Below are positions 11,201 to 24,500 of a stretch of DNA of 64,000 nucleotides, one piece after another. The stretch lies in the NCBI RefSeq assembly GCF_051014685.1, contig NW_027478723.1:434001-498000 (forward strand), written 5' to 3'. Made by a program: the position numbers and the translations under genes. Within the stretch, counting starts at the first letter, position 1. Each line of letters begins with the position of its first letter. Source of the DNA: Ptiloglossa arizonensis. Taxonomy: Eukaryota > Arthropoda > Insecta > Hymenoptera > Colletidae. Below the pieces are notes generated by a model. That model saw nothing but the letters and a program-made list of their open reading frames with translations. It ran no database searches and was not told where the DNA came from.

Positions 11201-14000
11201 CGCCCGATTACAACGGTATGCGCAATTTTCCCCTAGGCCGTTCTAGTTATTCGTTTCGAGCATCAGAACTGCGAAAATTTTGAGTTTCTCAAGCGTTTCT
11301 TACATCCAAACGGCCATATCTCGCGAACGATTTGACCAATCCGCATAATTTCTGTTGCATCTGAAAGTAGAAACTCGCCCGATTACAACGGTATGCGCAC
11401 TTTGCCCCTAGGCCGTTCTAGTTATTCGTGTCGAGCATCAGAACTCCGAAAATTTTGAGTTTCTCAAGCGTTTCTTACCTCCAAGCTGCCATATCTCGCG
11501 AACGAATTGACCAATCCGCAAAATTTCTGTTGCATCTGAAAGTAGAAACTCGCCCGATTACAACGATATATGTAGTTTTCCCCTAGGCCGTTCCAGTTAT
11601 TCGTTTCGAGCATCAGAACTGCGAAAATTTTGAGTTTCTCAAGCGTTTCTTACCTCCAAACTGCCATATCTCGCGAACGGATTGACCAATCCGCAAAATT
11701 TCTGTTGCATCTGACAGTAGAAACTCGCCCGATTACAACAGTAGGTGTAGTTTTCCCCTAGGAAGTTCTAGTTACTCGTTTCGAGCATCAAAACTGTGAA
11801 AATTTTGAGTTTCTCAAGCGTTTCTTATCTCTAAACTGCCATATCACGCGAACGGATAGAGCAATCCGCAAAATTGCTGTGCCATCTGAAAGTAGAAACT
11901 CGCCCGATTACAACGGTATGCGTACTTCTCCCCTAGGCCGTTCTAGTCATTCGTTTCGAGCATCAGAACTGCGAAAATTTTGAGTTTCTCAAGCGTTTCT
12001 TATCTCCAAACTGCCATATCTCGCGAACGGATTGATCAATCCGCAAAATTTCTGTTGCATCTGAAAGTAGAAACTCGCCCAATTACAACGGTATGCGCAC
12101 TTTTCCCCTAGGCCGTTCTATTTATTCGTTTCGAGCATCAGAACAGCGAAAATTTCGAGTTTCTCAAGCGTTTCTTACATCCAAACGGCCATATCACGCG
12201 AACGGATTGACCAATCCGCATAATTTCTGTTGCATCTGAAAGTAGAAACTCGCCCGATTACAACGATATGCGCACTTTTCCCCTAGGCCGTTCTTGTTAT
12301 TCGTTTCGAGCATCAGAACTGCCAAAATTTTGAGTTTCTCAAGCGTTTCTTACTTCCAAACTGCCACATCTCGCGAACGGATCGACCAGTCCGCAAAATT
12401 TCTGTTGCATCTGAAAGTAGAAACTCGCCCGATTACAACGGTATGCGCACTTTGCCCCTAGGCCGTTCTAGTTATTCGTGTCGAGCATCAGAACTGCGAA
12501 AATTTTGAGTTTCTCAAGTGTTTCTTACCTCCAAACTGCCATATCTCGCGAACGGATTGACCAATCCGCATAATTTCTGTTGCATCTGAAAGTAGAAACT
12601 CGCCCGATTACAACGGTATGCGCAATTTTCCCCTAGGCCGTTCTAGTTATTCGTTTCGAGCATCAGAACTGCGAAAATTTTGAGTTTCTCAAGCGTTTCT
12701 TACATCCAAACGGCCATATCTCGCGAACGATTTGACCAATCCGCATAATTTCTGTTGCATCTGAAAGTAGAAACTCGCCCGATTACAACGGTATGCGCAC
12801 TTTGCCCCTAGGCCGTTCTAGTTATTCGTGTCGAGCATCAGAACTCCGAAAATTTTGAGTTTCTCAAGCGTTTCTTACCTCCAAGCTGCCATATCTCGCG
12901 AACGAATTGACCAATCCGCAAAATTTCTGTTGCATCTGAAAGTAGAAACTCGCCCGATTACAACGATATATGTAGTTTTCCCCTAGGCCGTTCCAGTTAT
13001 TCGTTTCGAGCATCAGAACTGCGAAAATTTTGAGTTTCTCAAGCGTTTCTTACCTCCAAACTGCCATATCTCGCGAACGGATTGACCAATCTGCAAAATT
13101 TCTGTTGCATCTGACAGTAGAAACTCGCCCGATTACAACAGTAGGTGTAGTTTTCCCCTAGGAAGTTCTAGTTACTCGTTTCAAGCATCAAAACTGCGAA
13201 AATTTTGAGTTTCTCAAGCGTTTCTTATCTCTAAACTGCCATATCACGCGAACGGATAGAGCAATCCGCAAAATTTCTGTGCCATCTGAAAGTAGAAACT
13301 CGCCCGATTACAACGGTATGCGTACTTCTCCCCTAGGCCGTTCTAGTCATTCGTTTCGAGCATCAGAACTGCGAAAATTTTGAGTTTCTCAAGCGTTTCT
13401 TATCTCCAAACTGCCATATCTCGCGAACGGATTGATCAATCCGCAAAATTTCTATTGCATCTGAAAGTAGAAACTCGCCCAATTACAACGGTATGCGCAC
13501 TTTTCCCCTAGGCCGTTCTATTTATTCGTTTCGAGCATCAGAACAGCGAAAATTTCGAGTTTCTCAAGCGTTTCTTACATCCAAACGACCATATCACGCG
13601 AACGGATTGACCAATCCGCATAATTTCTGTTGCATCTGAAAGTAGAAACTCGCCCGATTACAACGATATGCGCACTTTTCCCCTAGGCCGTTCTTGTTAT
13701 TCGTTTCGAGCATCAGAACTGCCAAAATTTTGAGTTTCTCAAGCGTTTCTTACTTCCAAACTGCCACATCTCGCGAACGGATCGACCAGTCCGCAAAATT
13801 TCTGTTGCATCTGAAAGTAGAAACTCGCCCGATTACAACGGTATGCGCACTTTGCCCCTAGGCCGTTCTAGTTATTCGTGTCGAGCATCAGAACTGCGAA
13901 AATTTTGAGTTTCTCAAGCGTTTCTTACCTCCAAACTGCCATATCTCGCGAACGGATTGACCAATCCGCAAAATTTCTGTTGCATCTGAAAGTAGAAACA
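11201..14000. repeat. 8-mer HOR zone (1,400-bp period)
   Basis: K-C-D-E-F-G-H-I occurs at 11201-12600 and again at 12601-14000. The first copy ends in an I/B hybrid (12426) that joins directly to K, removing L, N, A and B of the full cycle. D units here share the extra marker gatatatg. The second copy has tttcaagcatc in E (13126) and acgacc in G (13476). The acgacc mark reappears in the hybrid monomers at 18901, 22751 and 30451, so this stretch or a sister of it is ancestral to those. Confidence 0.85.
12426..12600. repeat. Hybrid monomer I/B carrying private aagtg mark
   Basis: The front is type I (tttgcccc, gtgtcgag). The rear is B-like (ccgcataatt, aaact). It carries a private c to t change giving ctcaagtgtttc. 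The same hybrid with the same mark recurs at 18026, 21876 and 29576, always followed by K. It is therefore a founder event copied by later duplications. Confidence 0.8.
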
Positions 14001-17000
14001 CGCCCGATTACAACGGTATGCGCACTTTGCCCCTAGGCCGTTCTAGTTATTCGTGTCGAGCATCAGAACTGCGAAAATTTTGAGTTTCTCAAGCGTTTCT
14101 TACCTCAAAACTGCCATATCTCGCGAACGGATTGACCAATCCGCATAATTTCTGTTGCATCTGAAAGTAGAAACTCGCCCGATTACAACGGTATGCGCAC
14201 TTTTCCCCTAGACGGTTCTAGTTATTCGTTTCGAGCATCAGAACTGCGAAAATTTTGAGTTTCTCAAGCGTTTCTTACCTCCAAACTGCCACATCTCGCG
14301 AACGGATCGACCAGTCCGCAAAATTTCTGTTGCATCTGAAAGTAGAAACTCGCCCGATTACAACGGTATGCGCACTTTTCCCCTAGGTCGTTCTAGTTAT
14401 TCGTTTCGAGCATCAGAACTGCGAAAATTTTGAGTTTCTCAAACGTTTCTTACCTCAAAACTGCCATATCTCGCGAACGGATTGACCAATCCGCATAATT
14501 TCTGTTGCATCTGAAAGTAGAAACTCGCCCGATTACAACGGTATGCGCACTTTTCCCCTAGACGGTTCTAGTTATTCGTTTCGAGCATCAGAACTGCGAA
14601 AATTTTGAGTTTCTCAAGCGTTTCTTACCTCCAAACTGCCACATCTCGCGAACGGATCGACCAGTCCGCAAAATTTCTGTTGCATCTGAAAGTAGAAACT
14701 CGCCCGATTACAACGGTATGCGCACTTTGCCCCTAGGCCGTTCTGGTTATTCGTGTCGAGCATCAGAACTGCGAAAATTTTGAGTTTCTCAAGCGTTTCT
14801 TACCTCCAAACTGCCATATCTCGCGAACGGATTGACCAATCCGCAAAATTTCTGTTGCATCTGAAAGTAGAAACACGCCCGATTACAACGGTATGCGCAC
14901 TTTGCCCCTAGGCCGTTCTAGTTATTCGTGTCGAGCATCAGAACTGCGAAAATTTTGAGTTTCTCAAGCGTTTCTTATCTCCAAACTGCCATATCTCCCG
15001 TACGGATTGATCAATCCACAAAATTTCTGTTGCATCTGAAAGTAGAAACTCGCCCGATTACAACGGTATGCGCACCATTCCCCTAGGCCGTTCTAGTTAT
15101 TCGTGTCGAGCATCAGAACTGCGAAAATCTTGAGTTTCTCAAGCGTTTCTTACCTCCAAACTGCCATATCTCGCGAACGGATTGACCAATCCGCAAAATT
15201 TCTGTTGCATCTGAAAGTAGAAACTCGCCCGATTACAACGGTATGCGCACTTTTCCCCTAGGTCGTTCTAGTTATTCGTTTCGAGCATCAGAACTGCGAA
15301 AATTTTGAGTTTCTCAAGGGTTTCTTACATCCAAACGGCCATATCTCGCGAACGGATTGACCAATCCGCATAATTTCTGTTGCATCTGAAAGTAGAAACT
15401 CGCCCGATTACAACGGTATGCGCAATTTTCCCCTAGGCCGTTCTAGTTATTCGTTTCGAGCATCAGAACTGCGAAAATTTTGAGTTTCTCAAGCGTTTCT
15501 TACCTCAAAACTGCCATATCTCGCGAACGGATTGACCAATCCGCATAATTTCTGTTGCATCTGAAAGTAGAAACTCGCCCGATTACAACGGTATGCGCAC
15601 TTTTCCCCTAGACGGTTCTAGTTATTCGTTTCGAGCATCAGAACTGCGAAAATTTTGAGTTTCTCAAGCGTTTCTTACCTCCAAACTGCCACATCTCGCG
15701 AACGGATCGACCAGTCCGCAAAATTTCTGTTGCATCTGAAAGTAGAAACTCGCCCGATTACAACGGTATGCGCACTTTGCCCCTAGGCCGTTCTAGTTAT
15801 TCGTGTCGAGCATCAGAACTGCGAAAATTTTGAGTTTCTCAAGCGTTTCTTACCTCCAAACTGCCATATCTCGCGAACGGATTGACCAATCCGCAAAATT
15901 TCTGTTGCATCTGAAAGTAGAAACACGCCCGATTACAACGGTATGCGCACTTTGCCCCTAGGCCGTTCTAGTTATTCGTGTCGAGCATCAGAACTGCGAA
16001 AATTTTGAGTTTCTCAAGCGTTTCTTACCTCAAAACTGCCATATCTCGCGAACGGATTGACCAATCCGCATAATTTCTGTTGCATCTGAAAGTAGAAACT
16101 CGCCCGATTACAACGGTATGCGCACTTTTCCCCTAGACGGTTCTAGTTATTCGTTTCGAGCATCAGAACTGCGAAAATTTTGAGTTTCTCAAGCGTTTCT
16201 TACCTCCAAACTGCCATATCTCGCGAACGGATTGATCAATCCGCAAAATTTCTGTTGCATCTGAAAGTAGAAACTCGCCCGATTACAACGGTATGCGCAC
16301 TTTTCCACTAGGAGGTTCTAGTTATTCGTTTCGAGCATCAGAAATGCGAAAATTTTGAGTTTCTCAAGCGTTTCTTACTTCCAAACTGCCATATCTCGCG
16401 AACGGATTGACCAATCCGCAAAATTTCTGTTGCATCTGAAAGTAGAATCTCGCCCGATTACAACGGTAGGTGTAGTTTTCCCCTAGGTCGTTCTAGTTAT
16501 TCGTTTCGAGCATCAGAACTGCGAAAATTTTGAGTTTCTCAAGCGTTTCTTATCTCCAAACTGCCATATCTCCCGTACGGATTGATCAATCCACAAAATT
16601 TCTGTTGCATCTGAAAGTAGAAACTCGCCCGATTACAACGGTATGCGCACCATTCCCCTAGGCCGTTCTAGTTATTCGTGTCGAGCATCAGAACTGCGAA
16701 AATCTTGAGTTTCTCAAGCGTTTCTTACCTCCAAACTGCCATATCTCGCGAACGGATTGACCAATCCGCAAAATTTCTGTTGCATCTGAAAGTAGAAACT
16801 CGCCCGATTACAACGGTATGCGCAATTTTCCCCTAGGCCGTTCTAGTTATTCGTTTCGAGCATCAGAACTGCGAAAATTTTGAGTTTCTCAAGCGTTTCT
16901 TACATCCAAACGGCCATATCTCGCGAACGATTTGACCAATCCGCATAATTTCTGTTGCATCTGAAAGAAGAAACTCGCCCGATTACAACGGTATGCGCAC

Positions 17001-17150
17001 TTTTCCCCTAGACGGTTCTAGTTATTCGTGTCGAGCATCAGAACTCCGAAAATTTTGAGTTTCTCAAGCGTTTCTTACCTCCAAGCTGCCATATCTCGCG
17101 AACGAATTGACCAATCCGCAAAATTTCTGTTGCATCTGAAAGTAGAAACT
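14001..17150. repeat. Mosaic block introducing types O, P, Q and R
   Basis: Order L, N/H, O, N/H, I, L/P, Q, R, K/L, N/H, I, L, N, A, B/P, Q, K, N/C. New marks: O aggtcg with ctcaaacg. P-rear tctcccgtacgg with ccacaaaatt. Q cgcaccattcc with aaaatcttgag. R aggtcg with ctcaagggtttc. The N/H units at 14176 and 14526 flank O and form a 350-bp duplication. The block is the start of the second monomer family, which runs to about 35175. Confidence 0.8.
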
Positions 17151-17500
17151 CGCCCGATTACAACGATATATGTAGTTTTCCCCTAGGCCGTTCCAGTTAT
17201 TCGTTTCGAGCATCAGAACTGCGAAAATTTTGAGTTTCTCAAGCGTTTCTTACCTCCAAACTGCCATATCTCGCGAACGGATTGACCAATCCGCAAAATT
17301 TCTGTTGCATCTGACAGTAGAAACTCGCCCGATTACAACAGTAGGTGTAGTTTTCCCCTAGGAAGTTCTAGTTACTCGTTTCGAGCATCAAAACTGTGAA
17401 AATTTTGAGTTTCTCAAGCGTTTCTTATCTCTAAACTGCCATATCACGCGAACGGATAGAGCAATCCGCAAAATTGCTGTGCCATCTGAAAGTAGAAACT

Positions 17501-20500
17501 CGCCCGATTACAACGGTATGCGTACTTCTCCCCTAGGCCGTTCTAGTCATTCGTTTCGAGCATCAGAACTGCGAAAATTTTGAGTTTCTCAAGCGTTTCT
17601 TATCTCCAAACTGCCATATCTCGCGAACGGATTGATCAATCCGCAAAATTTCTGTTGCATCTGAAAGTAGAAACTCGCCCAATTACAACGGTATGCGCAC
17701 TTTTCCCCTAGGCCGTTCTATTTATTCGTTTCGAGCATCAGAACAGCGAAAATTTCGAGTTTCTCAAGCGTTTCTTACATCCAAACGGCCATATCACGCG
17801 AACGGATTGACCAATCCGCATAATTTCTGTTGCATCTGAAAGTAGAAACTCGCCCGATTACAACGATATGCGCACTTTTCCCCTAGGCCGTTCTTGTTAT
17901 TCGTTTCGAGCATCAGAACTGCCAAAATTTTGAGTTTCTCAAGCGTTTCTTACTTCCAAACTGCCACATCTCGCGAACGGATCGACCAGTCCGCAAAATT
18001 TCTGTTGCATCTGAAAGTAGAAACTCGCCCGATTACAACGGTATGCGCACTTTGCCCCTAGGCCGTTCTAGTTATTCGTGTCGAGCATCAGAACTGCGAA
18101 AATTTTGAGTTTCTCAAGTGTTTCTTACCTCCAAACTGCCATATCTCGCGAACGGATTGACCAATCCGCATAATTTCTGTTGCATCTGAAAGTAGAAACT
18201 CGCCCGATTACAACGGTATGCGCAATTTTCCCCTAGGCCGTTCTAGTTATTCGTTTCGAGCATCAGAACTGCGAAAATTTTGAGTTTCTCAAGCGTTTCT
18301 TACATCCAAACGGCCATATCTCGCGAACGATTTGACCAATCCGCATAATTTCTGTTGCATCTGAAAGTAGAAACTCGCCCGATTACAACGGTATGCGCAC
18401 TTTGCCCCTAGGCCGTTCTAGTTATTCGTGTCGAGCATCAGAACTCCGAAAATTTTGAGTTTCTCAAGCGTTTCTTACCTCCAAGCTGCCATATCTCGCG
18501 AACGAATTGACCAATCCGCAAAATTTCTGTTGCATCTGAAAGTAGAAACTCGCCCGATTACAACGATATATGTAGTTTTCCCCTAGGCCGTTCCAGTTAT
18601 TCGTTTCGAGCATCAGAACTGCGAAAATTTTGAGTTTCTCAAGCGTTTCTTACCTCCAAACTGCCATATCTCGCGAACGGATTGACCAATCCGCAAAATT
18701 TCTGTTGCATCTGACAGTAGAAACTCGCCCGATTACAACAGTAGGTGTAGTTTTCCCCTAGGAAGTTCTAGTTACTCGTTTCGAGCATCAAAACTGCGAA
18801 AATTTTGAGTTTCTCAAGCGTTTCTTATCTCTAAACTGCCATATCACGCGAACGGATAGAGCAATCCGCAAAATTTCTGTGCCATCTGAAAGTAGAAACT
18901 CGCCCGATTACAACGGTATGCGTACTTCTCCCCTAGGCCGTTCTAGTCATTCGTTTCGAGCATCAGAACTGCGAAAATTTCGAGTTTCTCAAGCGTTTCT
19001 TACATCCAAACGACCATATCACGCGAACGGATTGACCAATCCGCATAATTTCTGTTGCATCTGAAAGTAGAAACTCGCCCGATTACAACGATATGCGCAC
19101 TTTTCCCCTAGGCCGTTCTTGTTATTCGTTTCGAGCATCAGAACTGCCAAAATTTTGAGTTTCTCAAGCGTTTCTTACTTCCAAACTGCCACATCTCGCG
19201 AACGGATCGACCAGTCCGCAAAATTTCTGTTGCATCTGAAAGTAGAAACTCGCCCGATTACAACGGTATGCGCACTTTGCCCCTAGGCCGTTCTAGTTAT
19301 TCGTGTCGAGCATCAGAACTGCGAAAATTTTGAGTTTCTCAAGCGTTTCTTACTTCCAAACTGCCATATCTCGCGAACGGATTGACCAATCCGCAAAATT
19401 TCTGTTGCATCTGAAAGTAGAAACACGCCCGATTACAACGGTATGCGCACTTTGCCCCTAGGCCGTTCTAGTTATTCGTGTCGAGCATCAGAACTGCGAA
19501 AATTTTGAGTTTCTCAAGCGTTTCTTACCTCAAAACTGCCATATCTCGCGAACGGATTGACCAATCCGCATAATTTCTGTTGCATCTGAAAGTAGAAACT
19601 CGCCCGATTACAACGGTATGCGCACTTTTCCCCTAGACGGTTCTAGTTATTCGTTTCGAGCATCAGAACTGCGAAAATTTTGAGTTTCTCAAGCGTTTCT
19701 TACCTCCAAACTGCCACATCTCGCGAACGGATCGACCAGTCCGCAAAATTTCTGTTGCATCTGAAAGTAGAAACTCGCCCGATTACAACGGTATGCGCAC
19801 TTTGCCCCTAGGCCGTTCTAATTATTCGTGTCGAGCATCAGAACTGCGAAAATTTTGAGTTTCTCAAGCGTTTCTTACCTCCAAACTGCCATATCTCGCG
19901 AACGGATTGACCAATCCGCAAAATTTCTGTTGCATCTGAAAGTAGAAACACGCCCGATTACAACGGTATGCGCACTTTGCCCCTAGGCCGTTCTAGTTAT
20001 TCGTGTCGAGCATCAGAACTGCGAAAATTTTGAGTTTCTCAAGCGTTTCTTAGCTCAAAACTGCCATATCTCGCGAACGGATTGACCAATCCGCATAATT
20101 TCTGTTGCATCTGAAAGTAGAAACTCGCCCGATTACAACGGTATGCGCACTTTTCCCCTAGACGGTTCTAGTTATTCGTTTCGAGCATCAGAACTGCGAA
20201 AATTTTGAGTTTCTCAAGCGTTTCTTACCTCCAAACTGCCATATCTCGCGAACGGATTGACCAATCCGCAAAATTTCTGTTGCATCTGACAGTAGAAACT
20301 CGCTCGATTACAACGGTAGGTGTAGTTTTCCCCTAGGAGGTTCTAGTTATTCGTTTCGAGCATCAGAAATGCGAAAATTTTGAGTTTCTCAAGCGTTTCT
20401 TACTTCCAAACTGCCATATCTCGCGAACGGATTGACCAATCCGCAAAATTTCTGTTGCATCTGAAAGTAGAATCTCGCCCGATTACAACGGTAGGTGTAG

Positions 20501-20650
20501 TTTTCCCCTAGGCCGTTCTAGTTATTCGTTTCGAGCATCAGAACTGCGAAAATTTTGAGTTTCTCAAGCGTTTCTTATCTCCAAACTGCCATATCTCCCG
20601 TACGGATTGATCAATCCACAAAATTTCTGTTGCATCTGAAAGTAGAAACT
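17501..20650. repeat. 18-monomer segment, copy 1 (3,150 bp)
   Basis: Order F-G-H-I/B-K-C-D-E-F/G-H-I-L-N/H-I-L-N-S/A-B/P. It is repeated at 21351-24500 with an offset of 3,850 bp, and its first 14 units are repeated again at 29051-31500. Shared private marks include the F/G hybrid, ttctaattatt in the second I unit and tagctcaaaactg in the second L unit. Its left part also matches 11551-13475 at an offset of 5,600 bp, with shared ctgtgaaaat and aaattgctgt in the E units at 11726 and 17326. Confidence 0.85.
18901..19075. repeat. Hybrid monomer F/G, founder copy
   Basis: The front has F marks (gcgtacttctcc, gtcatt and gaactgcg) and the rear has G marks (tttcgag, acatccaaacgacc, atatcacg and cataatt). 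The switch lies between positions 70 and 81, an 11-base interval. The rear matches the G unit at 13476, including private acgacc. An exact one-monomer deletion between F and G therefore made it. The G-derived t to c change at position 81 removes a tga triplet, which creates a 61-codon open frame with no sign of being a gene. Confidence 0.85.
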
Positions 20651-21350
20651 CGCCCGATTACAACGGTATGCGCACCATTCCCCTAGGCCGTTCTAGTTAT
20701 TCGTGTCGAGCATCAGAACTGCGAAAATCTTGAGTTTCTCAAGCGTTTCTTACCTCCAAACTGCCATATCTCGCGAACGGATTGACCAATCCGCAAAATT
20801 TCTGTTGCATCTGAAAGTAGAAACTCGCCCGATTACAACGGTATGCGCACTTTTCCCCTAGGTCGTTCTAGTTATTCGTTTCGAGCATCAGAACTGCGAA
20901 AATTTTGAGTTTCTCAAGGGTTTCTTACATCCAAACGGCCATATCTCGCGAACGGATTGACCAATCCGCATAATTTCTGTTGCATCTGAAAGTAGAAACT
21001 CGCCCGATTACAACGGTATGCGCACTTTTCCCCTAGACGGTTCTAGTTATTCGTTTCGAGCATCAGAACTGCGAAAATTTTGAGTTTCTCAAATGTTTCT
21101 TACCTCCAAACTGCCACATCTCGCGAACGGATCGACCAGTCCGCAAAATTTCTGTTGCATCTGAAAGTAGAAACTCGCCCGATTACAACGGTATGCGCAC
21201 TTTGCCCCTAGGCCGTTCTAGTTATTCGTGTCGAGCATCAGAACTGCGAAAATTTTGAGTTTCTCAAGCGTTTCTTATCTCCAAACTGCCATATCTCCCG
21301 TACGGATTGATCAATCCACAAAATTTCTGTTGCATCTGAAAGTAGAAACT

Positions 21351-24300
21351 CGCCCGATTACAACGGTATGCGTACTTCTCCCCTAGGCCGTTCTAGTCAT
21401 TCGTTTCGAGCATCAGAACTGCGAAAATTTTGAGTTTCTCAAGCGTTTCTTATCTCCAAACTGCCATATCTCGCGAACGGATTGATCAATCCGCAAAATT
21501 TCTGTTGCATCTGAAAGTAGAAACTCGCCCAATTACAACGGTATGCGCACTTTTCCCCTAGGCCGTTCTATTTATTCGTTTCGAGCATCAGAACAGCGAA
21601 AATTTCGAGTTTCTCAAGCGTTTCTTACATCCAAACGGCCATATCACGCGAACGGATTGACCAATCCGCATAATTTCTGTTGCATCTGAAAGTAGAAACT
21701 CGCCCGATTACAACGATATGCGCACTTTTCCCCTAGGCCGTTCTTGTTATTCGTTTCGAGCATCAGAACTGCCAAAATTTTGAGTTTCTCAAGCGTTTCT
21801 TACTTCCAAACTGCCACATCTCGCGAACGGATCGACCAGTCCGCAAAATTTCTGTTGCATCTGAAAGTAGAAACTCGCCCGATTACAACGGTATGCGCAC
21901 TTTGCCCCTAGGCCGTTCTAGTTATTCGTGTCGAGCATCAGAACTGCGAAAATTTTGAGTTTCTCAAGTGTTTCTTACCTCCAAACTGCCATATCTCGCG
22001 AACGGATTGACCAATCCGCATAATTTCTGTTGCATCTGAAAGTAGAAACTCGCCCGATTACAACGGTATGCGCAATTTTCCCCTAGGCCGTTCTAGTTAT
22101 TCGTTTCGAGCATCAGAACTGCGAAAATTTTGAGTTTCTCAAGCGTTTCTTACATCCAAACGGCCATATCTCGCGAACGATTTGACCAATCCGCATAATT
22201 TCTGTTGCATCTGAAAGTAGAAACTCGCCCGATTACAACGGTATGCGCACTTTGCCCCTAGGCCGTTCTAGTTATTCGTGTCGAGCATCAGAACTCCGAA
22301 AATTTTGAGTTTCTCAAGCGTTTCTTACCTCCAAGCTGCCATATCTCGCGAACGAATTGACCAATCCGCAAAATTTCTGTTGCATCTGAAAGTAGAAACT
22401 CGCCCGATTACAACGATATATGTAGTTTTCCCCTAGGCCGTTCCAGTTATTCGTTTCGAGCATCAGAACTGCGAAAATTTTGAGTTTCTCAAGCGTTTCT
22501 TACCTCCAAACTGCCATATCTCGCGAACGGATTGACCAATCCGCAAAATTTCTGTTGCATCTGACAGTAGAAACTCGCCCGATTACAACAGTAGGTGTAG
22601 TTTTCCCCTAGGAAGTTCTAGTTACTCGTTTCGAGCATCAAAACTGCGAAAATTTTGAGTTTCTCAAGCGTTTCTTATCTCTAAACTGCCATATCACGCG
22701 AACGGATAGAGCAATCCGCAAAATTTCTGTGCCATCTGAAAGTAGAAACTCGCCCGATTACAACGGTATGCGTACTTCTCCCCTAGGCCGTTCTAGTCAT
22801 TCGTTTCGAGCATCAGAACTGCGAAAATTTCGAGTTTCTCAAGCGTTTCTTACATCCAAACGACCATATCACGCGAACGGATTGACCAATCCGCATAATT
22901 TCTGTTGCATCTGAAAGTAGAAACTCGCCCGATTACAACGATATGCGCACTTTTCCCCTAGGCCGTTCTTGTTATTCGTTTCGAGCATCAGAACTGCCAA
23001 AATTTTGAGTTTCTCAAGCGTTTCTTACTTCCAAACTGCCACATCTCGCGAACGGATCGACCAGTCCGCAAAATTTCTGTTGCATCTGAAAGTAGAAACT
23101 CGCCCGATTACAACGGTATGCGCACTTTGCCCCTAGGCCGTTCTAGTTATTCGTGTCGAGCATCAGAACTGCGAAAATTTTGAGTTTCTCAAGCGTTTCT
23201 TACTTCCAAACTGCCATATCTCGCGAACGGATTGACCAATCCGCAAAATTTCTGTTGCATCTGAAAGTAGAAACACGCCCGATTACAACGGTATGCGCAC
23301 TTTGCCCCTAGGCCGTTCTAGTTATTCGTGTCGAGCATCAGAACTGCGAAAATTTTGAGTTTCTCAAGCGTTTCTTACCTCAAAACTGCCATATCTCGCG
23401 AACGGATTGACCAATCCGCATAATTTCTGTTGCATCTGAAAGTAGAAACTCGCCCGATTACAACGGTATGCGCACTTTTCCCCTAGACGGTTCTAGTTAT
23501 TCGTTTCGAGCATCAGAACTGCGAAAATTTTGAGTTTCTCAAGCGTTTCTTACCTCCAAACTGCCACATCTCGCGAACGGATCGACCAGTCCGCAAAATT
23601 TCTGTTGCATCTGAAAGTAGAAACTCGCCCGATTACAACGGTATGCGCACTTTGCCCCTAGGCCGTTCTAATTATTCGTGTCGAGCATCAGAACTGCGAA
23701 AATTTTGAGTTTCTCAAGCGTTTCTTACCTCCAAACTGCCATATCTCGCGAACGGATTGACCAATCCGCAAAATTTCTGTTGCATCTGAAAGTAGAAACA
23801 CGCCCGATTACAACGGTATGCGCACTTTGCCCCTAGGCCGTTCTAGTTATTCGTGTCGAGCATCAGAACTGCGAAAATTTTGAGTTTCTCAAGCGTTTCT
23901 TAGCTCAAAACTGCCATATCTCGCGAACGGATTGACCAATCCGCATAATTTCTGTTGCATCTGAAAGTAGAAACTCGCCCGATTACAACGGTATGCGCAC
24001 TTTTCCCCTAGACGGTTCTAGTTATTCGTTTCGAGCATCAGAACTGCGAAAATTTTGAGTTTCTCAAGCGTTTCTTACCTCCAAACTGCCATATCTCGCG
24101 AACGGATTGACCAATCCGCAAAATTTCTGTTGCATCTGACAGTAGAAACTCGCTCGATTACAACGGTAGGTGTAGTTTTCCCCTAGGAGGTTCTAGTTAT
24201 TCGTTTCGAGCATCAGAAATGCGAAAATTTTGAGTTTCTCAAGCGTTTCTTACTTCCAAACTGCCATATCTCGCGAACGGATTGACCAATCCGCAAAATT

Positions 24301-24500
24301 TCTGTTGCATCTGAAAGTAGAATCTCGCCCGATTACAACGGTAGGTGTAGTTTTCCCCTAGGCCGTTCTAGTTATTCGTTTCGAGCATCAGAACTGCGAA
24401 AATTTTGAGTTTCTCAAGCGTTTCTTATCTCCAAACTGCCATATCTCCCGTACGGATTGATCAATCCACAAAATTTCTGTTGCATCTGAAAGTAGAAACT
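21351..24500. repeat. 18-monomer segment, copy 2 (3,150 bp)
   Basis: Matches 17501-20650 unit for unit at an offset of 3,850 bp (22 monomers), including the F/G hybrid at 22751-22925 and the aattatt and tagctc marks. After this copy the sequence does not continue with Q but re-enters I at 24501 through an 875-bp tandem duplication. Confidence 0.85.
23626..24500. repeat. Five-monomer tandem duplication (875 bp), left copy
   Basis: Order I (ttctaattatt), L (tagctc), N, S/A (cgctcgatta start) and B/P. It is followed directly by a second copy at 24501-25375. I saw no difference between the two by eye, so this is among the youngest events in the window or an assembly duplication. Confidence 0.85.

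Noticed and set aside
18879..19064. 61-codon open frame, + strand, as a gene
   Set aside because: It starts at gtg rather than atg, lies wholly in satellite monomers, and is open only because the F/G hybrid lost a tga at monomer position 81. With a 175-bp period, the frame changes at each unit.
22729..22914. Second identical 61-codon frame
   Set aside because: An exact copy carried by the 3,850-bp duplication. Its identity reflects repeat duplication, not selection on a protein.
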